Shown piece after piece: positions 24,018 to 34,300 of a stretch of 64,000 bases of DNA (positions are counted from its first letter, which is position 1; the number at the start of each line of letters is the position of its first letter). The DNA is from Elysia crispata (Eukaryota; Mollusca; Gastropoda; Plakobranchidae). The notes beneath the pieces are model-generated. The model saw nothing but the letters and a program-made list of their open reading frames with translations. It made no database searches and was not told the origin of the DNA. The position numbers were made by a program, and so were the translations under genes. The stretch is taken from contig JAWDGP010002165.1 in NCBI GenBank assembly GCA_033675545.1, positions 371,001 to 435,000 on the forward strand, given 5' to 3'.

Positions 24018-27000
24018 CTATCCAATGAAATTGATGACTACTAGATGAAGGACAACATGAGCAAAAATGAAATCCGCAAAAGATCTTTCAGGACTGATAC
24101 CAGTGAATTCTGATTTGTTTTGGGGGTTGCTTTGTAATCTCAGGCACACTATAAAAAAAACGAAAGAAAGAATATGTAATTTCAACTGATCAAAACATAT
24201 TTCATGACAATATGAAATTAACAAAAGTATACAAAAAGTCTCATCTGGATTTATTATTCAACTCATCCAATTATTGGAATTAAAGAAGAGTTTTAATTGT
24301 TTAACATCTCTCTCTCTCTATTTTTATATAACTTTTTGCGAAAAAGATAAAAAACATTTTTTCATTAAAACTTCAAAACCTGTAGTTTTTCTATACTTTC
24401 CCTAATTTTTTTTAGTTTATTTTATAAGTCTATTTTGGTATCTTCATTTTTTTTAAATCTGACTGTTTTTGCGCAGTTATTTTCCTTCACTGACTTAGAG
24501 TCAAAGCTTCACTTGAGCTGGAGTGACTCGGGCGGGATTGAGTTTTTTTATTGACGTGTTGGTTTTTTTTTAATGTAAGTTGTAAAAAAAATGTTGTCCG
24601 AAGGACTTGTTGTTGTGTCTCAATGACATGATGAAAGGCTTGTTACACTTCCTTCATCTTTTTAACTCGAAAATTATCTTTTTTTTAAATTAAGTTGTAT
24701 GTTGTGTAGAAAGTAGAGATGGTATTGTTTAAGTTTATATCACATGCCTTGAATCAGCATGATAACTTTTTGCTACATTGCTTGCCACAGCAAACATTGA
24801 TACATCTACTCTGAAACTCATAAAGGAAAAAAAAAACACATTATGATTACAACAAGTACTGTGCACACCACTTATATCGACATAGCCTCTATCAATTTTT
24901 TTCTTATATCCACATGCTTTATCAAGTCTGAATTTCTCCCCCTTTTGCAGTCTACAAATACAGTTCCCTAGATACTGACACTTGCTCTCTTCTTTTCTCT
25001 TATATTGACATGGATAGCACCAAGGTAACCAGGGAAAAGAGGCCAGGTGATAAAAAAAAAATGATCTCGTTCACGTATTTGTGTCTCTCAAAATGCCTCA
25101 GGCTGGTGTGTTACATCGCAAAGATAGTGGCAATTCCTTTGGTATCAGTACCGTTATTGCTGTGACTGGAGGTGTCATGGGATGGTAAGGGTAAAGAGGG
25201 GGAGTGAACTGTGGTGCGACCATTGGGCCCATAGCGTAGTGTATCACATTCAATGATAACAGGGAGTGGAGGGACTTAACCTACTGGGCTGAATGGTGGG
25301 TGTGTTGGGGTCTTGAAAAGTTGAATGCCAAGCGAGAGAGTCAGTCTATCAGGACTAGGCTAGCACTTATCAGGCCTGCAGTACAACAATTGTCTGTACA
25401 GCACCCACAGGTTGAATCTAGATCTAGGGGGGGAGGGAGAGACTTTACCTGTGCAAGAGTAAAGCCACATGGATTTATTGAATTTTTCAAAACAAGGGAA
25501 GTAACTGAAAGTTTAAAGATACTAATAGTTGCTTCCCCTTAGGTAAAAAACCCTGTGTTTAAAGTACATGAACATGTGGTGTAAATTAAAGAAAGGGTAT
25601 TCAAATTAAAAGAGACTTCTTTATACCGACATTGATGGTCAGCATAATTAAAAAACTTCAGATATGTCGATTTGACAAGTAAAAAAAAACTTTAAGTGCA
25701 GATGAAGATATGTTGCTGAGTCATTTACACAAGTTGGATAATACTTCAAATAGTCCATTCATGCATACAAATTAGAAAACAGGTTTTTGTCAGATGTCGG
25801 TCTGCCATGGGGGGGGGGCGAGTTCTGAAAACAGAACCATTTACCCCAAACTCAAGGTCTAATTCTAAGCACAAAATTTAATTATTTATTACTGTAGTGT
25901 TCAGTGATTCATTGGATGGCATTTTTAATACAGTCTTAAAAGGGAGGTTAGATAGTTAGGACCTTTTTCTAACACACCAAAAGATAAAAGTGTCCATAGG
26001 ATAGCTCTTGCCAAAATTAGAAGAAAATATTCATACGAAAGAAAACAAAAAATTACTCTTCAATGTAACGGCAACCATCTAGGATTTTTGTGTATATATT
26101 TTAAAATGCAAAGGCTCCGACTACAGTTTTAATGATATGACTTCAAATTTGGACCATTGAAAGCTTTAAATCTGCTTTAGAAAACCTTGCCTCCAAAAGT
26201 TTTCATTTTTTTCTTTCAAAGCAAAGATACAGTAGGCCTACTTTTTTTTTTACCCCTTCTAAATGTCCCTTGAAAAACAATTCAAAGGACAGTAACTCCA
26301 TAACAAAACATTTTTCGAAAATCTGGTCACAACCAAGTGCTGAAATTTTCAAGAAAATCCATGCAAAATTGTGAATGGAGATAAGGGGATAGGAAAAAAA
26401 GCTGACAAAAAAATTGCTGTTCTGAAAAACAAACAGGCAGATGGGGGGTTGAGGAGTTAGCAGTGAGACTTTGAGGGTAAAAAAAATATTGACTATTCCC
26501 ATTTGTGCAATGGATTAGATCTAGATCTAGATTCTAGTATCTAGAAAGTTTTTAAGATAAAAAGAAAAAAATTGAATTCTGGGAATACCCACAGCAGATT
26601 ATAATGGATGGGGCCAAAAACTATTCTTGGAACACTGGAATAACTAGCGCACCTTCACTTAACCAGATTGTTCCCTCATGAAATCAACCAGATCTAGATC
26701 AAGATTAAATCTACCGTAGCATATATAAGATTAATTTAAGCCTGGTTTTCAGTAGAAACTGCGATGACTGCGGTGTAAGCATTCATTTACCTCTGAATGA
26801 TTATGGGGCAAGAACTCAGTGCTTTGCATATTTCAGAAAAAGCCAATCAGGAGGTCTTAAAAAGAATTTAATATGTTATCAAGTAAACAAAAATTAATAT
26901 TGATTGGTCGAATATTGGTGCTGATTGAATGGAGTTTCTGTTGGGAATTTCCAATAAACGCTCAAAAATGCCTTGTCAGAATTGACTTTTCCGCTCAAAA

Positions 27001-27260
27001 TAAACCTAGCACAAGAGAGTGAAAATGCAGACTACACTTCTAAACTTACCTGCTAAAACGAAAGAACCGACAGTAGATATGAATCCAGACAGGAAAGAGT
27101 TAAATGGGAAAGTTCCAACAAGGCAGCAGTATACAAACTGCAATACGCCGGTCAAAAGAACATATGTCAAGTATGCATCAATAATCTTCAGCTTTTTGGG
27201 AGTTGATGCCATATATTCATCGTAAAACTTTGATATGACTGTCGTTAGTTTCTCAGACAT
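24018..27260 (-). CDS. DAD1: DAD1, oligosaccharyltransferase subunit, complete
   Basis: DAD1 is a small integral ER-membrane subunit of the oligosaccharyltransferase complex, which transfers glycans to nascent proteins; its loss triggers apoptosis in vertebrate cells (family knowledge). CDS exons: 27260-27050 and 24148-24018, joined across one 2901-base GT-AG intron that splits the Val codon of LAVCLRLQ. The product is 113 residues, the same length as human DAD1, and begins [16 protein letters not shown]. It contains the hallmark blocks [47 protein letters not shown] and the C-terminal HLVVINFIG. Three hydrophobic segments (about residues 30-50, 53-73 and 93-113) match the known topology. The ATG at 27260 has A at -3; the open frame upstream begins only with non-ATG codons. 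It is divergently arranged with ZNF507. The large intron holds no other gene. Confidence 0.98.
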
Positions 27261-27300
27261 TTTGAAATATTGTTGCAATGAAAATAATGTCACAGTTAGT

Positions 27301-27660
27301 ATGGTAGAAAGTACGTGGCATCAAGAGCCTTCACAATAAGACAGCTCTCAGAGGGAAGAAAGCAATAAACTGGACAGGAACTCTCTAAGATGGACGGACA
27401 GAAGATAGGAGCTAACTATAGTGGCCAACACCTGATTTCAGCCGCCTCAGATCATCAGAATGATAATTTTGAGCTATCAAACTGGGATTAAATCTACAAA
27501 TCAAATTATTTATTTAAGATACCTCTTTGAAACATATACTTCTCCTATATGTAAAAAAAAACATCATAATTTTCCAAATCAATTAACCCGAAGTTCAAAC
27601 AAAATAAATCAAAATAAAAAACCCAACTTTCTATAACTTTGTTTTGCTAAATATGGACAA
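27301..27660. other. DAD1 upstream region without a recognised gene
   Basis: This stretch probably contains the DAD1 5' UTR or a 5' UTR intron. No reading frame or repeat stands out. Confidence 0.4.
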
Positions 27661-27790
27661 CATTTAGTGTTACGATGGAGCGCGACAACCACGTGATGCA
27701 CTATGGTGTACGAACTTGATCACGTGACTAACTATATCGCCATCTTGACCGTTCAACGAGTGAGCGCTCTTTCGTTTCTACTCCATTTGC
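27661..27790. promoter_or_regulatory. Probable bidirectional promoter core between DAD1 and ZNF507
   Basis: Two CACGTG E-boxes (27690-27695 in CCACGTGATG, 27721-27726 in TCACGTGACT) lie 31 bases apart. GCCATCTTG (27739-27747) is a YY1-type site, CAAGATGGC on the minus strand, a motif that often sits near transcription starts of housekeeping genes. The stretch is richer in CG dinucleotides than its surroundings. DAD1 starts 0.4 kb to the left on the minus strand and ZNF507 coding begins 3.5 kb to the right after a splice acceptor, so a shared promoter is likely but inferred. Confidence 0.5.
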
Positions 27791-27902
27791 AAGTCCTTCG
27801 GATATTTATCAGTAAATGTCCTTTATTAAATTCAAAAGAAAAGGGTACGCAGACTCGATTGAAGCTTAAATTGTCAATTCCCAGTCGCTTCCTAAATCTA
27901 AT

Positions 27903-28030
27903 ATAGATCTAGATCTAGGTCTCGAAGATTAAAAATTAAAGGTGCTTGTTAAGTAGAATATCAGAATCTAATCTCGCCGAGATTAGATCTAGATTAGATC
28001 TAGAGATTTAAATGAGATCTGCAGTCTAGA
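27903..28030. repeat. AGATCT-rich simple repeat
   Basis: Repeated overlapping AGATCTAGATCT and TAGATTAGATCT words. The same hexamer clusters at 26516-26530 and 54220-54260. Confidence 0.7.
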
Positions 28031-30975
28031 GTTTAATTGTTTAATAACAGAGATCAGAGCTATTTTTCCTTTTGATTCACCAATTCTATGGAGGGCAATT
28101 CAACTAGATTCTCTAGCAATATCTATTAAAGGCATGAATCTTATGCATATATCATAAGAAGTATTGGAAAGTCTTTTGGTCACCCAGCTCCTTAGAAAAT
28201 AATATAAAGGGAAACACTTTGATTAGGTGTTCCCAAATTTCATTACAAGAAAAAATTTGCAAGGACTGGGATATTGGCACCTTAGTTAATCTGTGAACAA
28301 ATTCAGTGACATTTTATTTCAGTCGTTTTATAAACAAATTTTTCAATAGAGCTGAATTTGGAAACATTTCCGAAAGGGTATGGTACCTATATCATACTAA
28401 AGCTGGATTCAAATTTCCAACTGGCCAATATATGCAATATTTGCCCCGCAGAACTTATAAATGCCTCAAGTGAAAATCATCTTTTAACATTGTATTACCC
28501 AAAAAAATAATTTACAGCATCATAACCTTAGAGATTTATATCATATCTTAATATTAGAATATACTAAACCAACGTACCCAATCAAAAGTCCTATCCTGAA
28601 TTTGATAAATTTTTAAGAAATAAGTAGATAAACCCAAGTACTCTTACAGTTACATTCTAGAGATATCTAATTTAGCCTCTCGCAGAGAAATTTCTGGACT
28701 GTGTCTATAGTCAAAATCCTATTTGTTTTAAGATTTTCAACGATATTGAAAAATGAGTTAGCCAATTTCCTATTCTGCATGGACTAAGCCTGAATAATGT
28801 GATAAAAACTTCTATCACCATGGTTAGTGTAGGTCAATTTGTGCAGACTTATGTCATAAATCATGTGTACATCAAATGTTATATAATTATAACGAGGGGG
28901 AGGGCCTGTGGGGCTTATCCTTAAAGCTGTGGAGAAATATAAGCATGATATATAATTTAGCTTTCTGCCAATGTGGTACAAGACTGTCAAGAGAGAATTC
29001 TTTATGATGCCTTGACAAAGTTGATGACCAGCAGAACCATTGCCAGTTCCTTGCTTCCAATTGTGCTTGTGATTGAACTGGTCAGCACACAGCCATTAGA
29101 ATAGATTTCTGCTTTTGTATCTCATCATTTACTATAATATCAAACAGCAGCCACGGAAGCACCCTTTTCCTGCTATCTACATCAGCACCATCAATATTTT
29201 TCTGATCTGACTTTTAACAGTTTGCCGGCTATCAAAATTTTCAGGCTCTTTTTCTACTTTTAAAGTTTCAGCAGCAGCAGCCCTTGTCCTCTTCAACAAC
29301 ACTTTCCAGGTTGTCATGCTTTTTCTAGCACTGTAGTAGCATCGTTGTACCTCTTTTCTGTTTTCATTTTTACTAGTTTCCTGCTCGTCAGCAGCGCTGC
29401 TATCACAGTCCTATGAATGTTTTTAGAACTAGCATCATTTCGAGTTTCCTCCTGTTAAATATGTCTTTTCTCACCAACTCAGCACCCTCTGGGTTTTTTG
29501 GGGGATTTCTTGCTGTTGAACCTGCTCCTTTCAGCAACATCAGCAGTTTCCTTCACTGGAAGCAAAAATCCCCAGTTTCCTGCCAGCAACTGTGCATTCT
29601 GATAAAAGCTCTTGCTTTTTTAAATTTATTTATTGCCGGAAGGTTGAATTTTAGCTGGTGGCATATTTTTCAGCATCAACAAGAAAAGCCTTTGTATTTT
29701 AGTTTATGTCTTGACCGACATCAAATTCTTTTTTGTAAGATATAATGGTCTTTATTTAGAAGTTTAGTGCTATTCACTATTCAGATATTAGTCTATTGAA
29801 GTCAAAATTTTGAAAACTGTTGTAAACCAAAACTTGGTGTTTAGCTTATTTCCAAACAGCAGCTCTTCATTTCAGAGAGATTTGTCAAACCTCAGAGATT
29901 ACCTAAAGATTATGAGAAATATGACATTTCTCTGGAGCACACCTCAGGAAAATCATGCGGTCATTATTATGAATGAGAAGATATGGGTTAACAAGAAGAC
30001 ACTACATTGTACCATTGTACAGCCACATTCATGGCAAGAGCAAACTTGAAAATTTATGAAGATTTGGACAAAATGATAAAAACACTAAATAAGACAACTG
30101 AGTATCATTCTATCAATAAATATCAAGGTCCTTGGTGGGGGGGGGGGGGGCAGATTTATTTTTGTCTGCTACTATGCTAGAAACACCTCAACTGGGTTTT
30201 GTAAATTGAATGAATATAAACCTTTTTCTCTGTGTCATTGGTTTTTCAACAAATTCCTCTTCCACTAGATTTTGATTGTCTGTGCATCTGCTGTCCTGCA
30301 AATGCAATCAACACTCCTCAACTCATTCTTGATGTTGTTCTGGTTAACGAAAGAACTTTTTGTTTTCAGTTTGATATTATGATTTTATTCTGACAAGTTA
30401 TTTTGTATGTTACCTCCACACTTTGTACTTGTTTGAGTAAATGATTCTGAGGCATGTAACTGAAAACTAAGTGTTAGTGTTGGTTTTATAATAAAAATTG
30501 GAATATCTATCCTGTTTTGGAGACCTTTATCGAATTAAAGTTTTTTCACAAAATTTTAAAACATTTACAGTTCATCTAAACAGTAACCAACCCTCTTGTC
30601 ATATATTTGTTCAGATTCTTTCATTTAAGGAAAAGATTTTTATATGGCATTTTATGGGAGCATGTTATCTTGAGATGCTATCAGGATCAGGGATGTGATT
30701 TTCTTAACTTAAAAGAAAAAGAAAATCTTATGTTAAAAGTGAAAGAATGACAAAATATTACAATTGAAAGTTAAATATTTTTCTTGCCTTTATCGAGTAT
30801 CACATTATGGTTGTTTTGGGGTTCTTTTGTCTGATACATCAATTCATTTAAATTTAAAACAATGCATACGTTCTTGATCTGTTTATGTTTGCATGTCGAG
30901 AATAGGATCAGTATTGTGGTGATGATTAAATGTCTGTCCCAAGGTTCAGTTTCATATTGTGTGAGGGTAAATTAT
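28031..30975. other. Intergenic or 5' intron of ZNF507, no gene identified
   Basis: This stretch is mostly AT-rich unique sequence with a poly-G tract at about 30137-30150. A 77-codon open frame without a start lies on the minus strand at 29410-29177 and encodes a Lys/Glu-rich peptide that I do not recognise. The frame at 29413-29745 (+) has no family features. Because a 3' splice site occurs at 31215, this stretch may be the first intron of ZNF507. Confidence 0.4.
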
Positions 30976-31072
30976 CACACCGAATCCAACATGACACCAA
31001 CAGTCAGCTTGAATTTTTATTTTAAAATAAAAATTCAAGCTGATTGTTGATGTCATGTACCATTCAGTGTGT
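30976..31072. repeat. Near-perfect palindrome, about 48-bp arms, no spacer
   Basis: The arms meet at about 31023/31024. The inner 20 bases of each arm, TCAGCTTGAATTTTTATTTT, pair perfectly. Outward there are single mismatches but ACATGACA, AACA and ACAC blocks still pair. It lies about 150 bases upstream of the ZNF507 splice acceptor at 31215. Confidence 0.9.
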
Positions 31073-31215
31073 CAATTACTTTCTTTAAATCACATGAACT
31101 GAGAGTAAGAATTGAGTAATAATTTAAAGTCAAGAGAAGATTAACTTATTTAAGGTATTAAAATGGACAATTAGATAAGTAAATTCTTTTCCTGTTATAT
31201 TTCTTTCACTTCCAG

Positions 31216-31292
31216 ATTTGCTTAGATGCCAGCTTTAGTTTGCTTTAAACCATTTTTCCAAAAAATTTTTATGGGCAAAATGAAACTTGAAG
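31216..31292 (+). other. ZNF507 5' UTR on first coding exon, after a splice acceptor
   Basis: A pyrimidine-rich tract ending TTCTTTCACTTCCAG at 31215 is a strong 3' splice site. It implies at least one upstream non-coding exon, most simply near the promoter at about 27.7 kb. That donor site was not identified. Confidence 0.6.
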
Positions 31293-31300
31293 ATGGATGA
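31271..31300 (+). other. Short upstream ORF overlapping the ZNF507 start
   Basis: ATG at 31271 opens a 9-codon frame (MGKMKLEDG) that stops at TGA 31298-31300, three bases past the main start codon ATG 31293-31295 in a different frame. Such an overlap can lower translation of the main frame; the effect here is inferred. Confidence 0.7.
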
Positions 31301-34300
31301 GATCTTAAACAATGATGCCAAAATCCAAGTGGATGAGGTGAGGGACACAGATACTGAAAATACAGGAAAAAAAGGTGAAGCTTCAAATCAGAATGAAAAT
31401 ATTGTAATCATTAAAAACTCTGAGAATTCTTCTGCAGATAGCCTGGATTGTTTGGATCCATCTGTGGCGAGATATGTCAAGCAACTGTTGATGCAGAATG
31501 AAGGTCAACAGTCAGTGATTATTGTTGACAAGGGAGGAGATGCGGAACGGGCCTTCCAGTTTGAACTTCTTTCAGGTCATGGTGGAGAAATCAGTGATAG
31601 CCATGTCTGCAGCATTAGTCCTGCGCCATCAAGTTGTAACACTTTACAAGCATCAAATAGCACATTTTGCCCCTCAGATACCAAGAGCAATCGTGAAACA
31701 AGTCAGAATGTAATTTTGACAGAACTGAATGGTCTTCAAAGTTTCTGTGATCTAAAGAAATCAGCTTCTACTTTTGATACAGATGGAGGCATCCCAAGCC
31801 AACAGCACTCTTTCAAAAATGCTGATACAATGCTATCTAGTAGTGTATCACTGCTTGAGAATCTCCCTTCTAGCAGTATACCCAACAGCTTTTTACACCA
31901 TCAAACATCTAACAAGATGCCTAGTCTTCCTCAGTGCCTGCCATCAAGTCAAAAAACGATACCATTAACATCTCAAGCTGCTGAGCATTTACTTGACATT
32001 GCCCATAAAATGATCAACAGAAAGAAAAAAGATGAAATGTTAACCTCTGGACTTGCACCAGACATAAGTAGTCACCCATCTGATGTCTTGGCAGAGGGAA
32101 ATAAACATAAGTCAGAATCTGTCATTACTATGTATCTCTCCTCACCAAGCGAACTCAAAAACAAAATTGAAGCCTTGAAGGATAATTCTCCAATTGTAGT
32201 ATTGCAAGCCCAAAGTGATAGCTCTCTTGCACAGGATGTGAAAGATAACTCTGAACAGCCATCCTCAGTTGTCAATGTAGAACTTAAAACTGAATTTGCT
32301 GGTCTTACAGGAACCACAGAAGCAACACTTGCCACAAAAAATTCTATAGATTTAGAAAGTCCACATGAGTCATCGGTGTCATTGCTTGGTGTAAATAACA
32401 CACCAGCTGTTCAAGAAGGAGAAGAGTGCGTTTACCGATGCCAGGAGTGTGATTACTCCAGCCACAATAAGCACTACTACAAACAGCATGTGGACTTGGT
32501 ACATAATGAGGATCGGCCATACAAGTGCCCTCATTGTGATTATGCTGGCAAGCGTCGCCATGCCCTGCTTGAACACATGGTGGTCCACTCAAACAACCGA
32601 CCTTTTACCTGTGGACATTGTAATGCCAGCTTTAGGAAAAAGGTAACTTTATTTTCAATTAAACTTGTTTCTGTTGCTTTTTTTTTAATATACATTTACA
32701 GAAGAATGTGGATTCAATACTGTTTTGCAGTGCTTTTTCCATGTTATCAGGTTACTGCTTTAATGAGACTGGCATAGAGACTGAGACAACAGCTCTGTAA
32801 CTGAATATGTTGTCACGAAAATGTTTGATTATCTGCAAATTATTTCAGGATCTCTGCTTTAATCTAATCTCTTTTTCAGATACATCAGCAACTTGACTCT
32901 TACTTTAATCATGCTGGTAGCTTAAAAACTCTACATATTACAAATTTTGTATTTGTATCTCCATTCACAAAGTGTTAGGGAAATCAGCTGATTATCATTA
33001 TTGGTATTATTGCAAAAGAAAAATTTAACCAGTTAAATAAACAAAGCAACAAGTAAAATGTTACTGAAACTCTCTGGCAAGAAGGACTGCAATTTTCTTG
33101 GAAAATCCCAAAGTACAGAGAGTACTTTTGTCAAAACCGCAGAGCATAATACACATACTGATCCAGGTGTGGTAGGACTAGGAGCTATTTTGGTAATGAG
33201 GGCCTGAAATTCAACACCAAAGCAGGCGTAACAGGAGCTTGTCTGAAAAAAAGATCATGATCCTCAGATGTGAAAAAGTACAAAATACTTCATTCTGTTT
33301 TGAAATTTACTTATTGCTATTTTGAAATCAATTCTAATTTTTATTTCTACATCCACATATATTTCTATTTTCTTTATAGTGAGTGCACATCTCACACTTC
33401 CATTTTGTGTCATTTCAGGGCCACCTTACAAACCACATCAAACTCCACACAAGCCAGAGACTGGTACACTGTGGCATCTGTAATATTCAGCTGCCAGACT
33501 CTGAGGCCTTTGAAGCACATTTAAGGAAGATTCACAAGACGGATAAATTGTACAAATGTAAGATCTGTGACCACACAGTGGTTGATCGAGAGTCTATGAT
33601 CAAGCACTTTCAGACCCACAACGAGACTGTTTTATATACCTGCTCCCTCTGCAGTTGTCATTTCAACAGTGTCAGCAGTTATGAGGAGCACCTGAAGGTT
33701 GTCCATGGTTCAATGAGCATTCCAAGTTCCAGTTTAAAGTCTATGCCCACCAGTACTAGTCTAAGTGGAAAAAATGTGACCTCATTGGCCAATATAATGT
33801 GTTCGGAATGTGGGTTTGTCTGCTCAGATCAGGAGGTGATGCAGAAACACCTGTGGGAGCACATCAAAAAGGATATGTCTAAAGGCAGTCTGAATACTGT
33901 AAATGTCATCACTAATGAAGCCAGTAAAGAGAATAGCATGGGAGTCCTCAAGAAAAATATTGATTCTGGCCAAAAGACTCTTCCCAAAGATGTGTTTTAC
34001 CAGTGCACTAGTTGTGCCTTCACTTCAAGTGACAATTCAGCTTTCATCAAGCATATGCTCGCCCATAAGACTCAGGAGAAACATTTAAAAGAAACACGTG
34101 CAGAGGTTTCACGCTTGCAAGAAATGTCAGGTCAATCTGATAGCAACCATTTCCAAACTTTGGGGACAAATCAGACAAAATTAAAATCTATTGCATCAAG
34201 TTCAGAAGCAAAACTGGTCAACAAGGCTGTAGAATCTCAGGGCAGATCAGACAACAATATACCTTTTATTTATGATAAAGCTTCAGCTCGATTTCGCTGT

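Noticed and set aside
27019-27225. 68-codon plus-strand frame
   Set aside because: It is the antisense shadow of DAD1 exon 1.
32643-32777. Extension of the first ZNF507 exon to the stop at 32777
   Set aside because: It interrupts zinc finger 3, whereas splicing at 32642 to 33419 completes the finger as FRKK-GHLTNHIKLH. The extension is intron read-through.
33383-33418. Separate start codon for the 33383-36988 frame
   Set aside because: The bases before 33419 are the intron end with an acceptor at 33418; the exon is the second half of ZNF507, not an independent gene.
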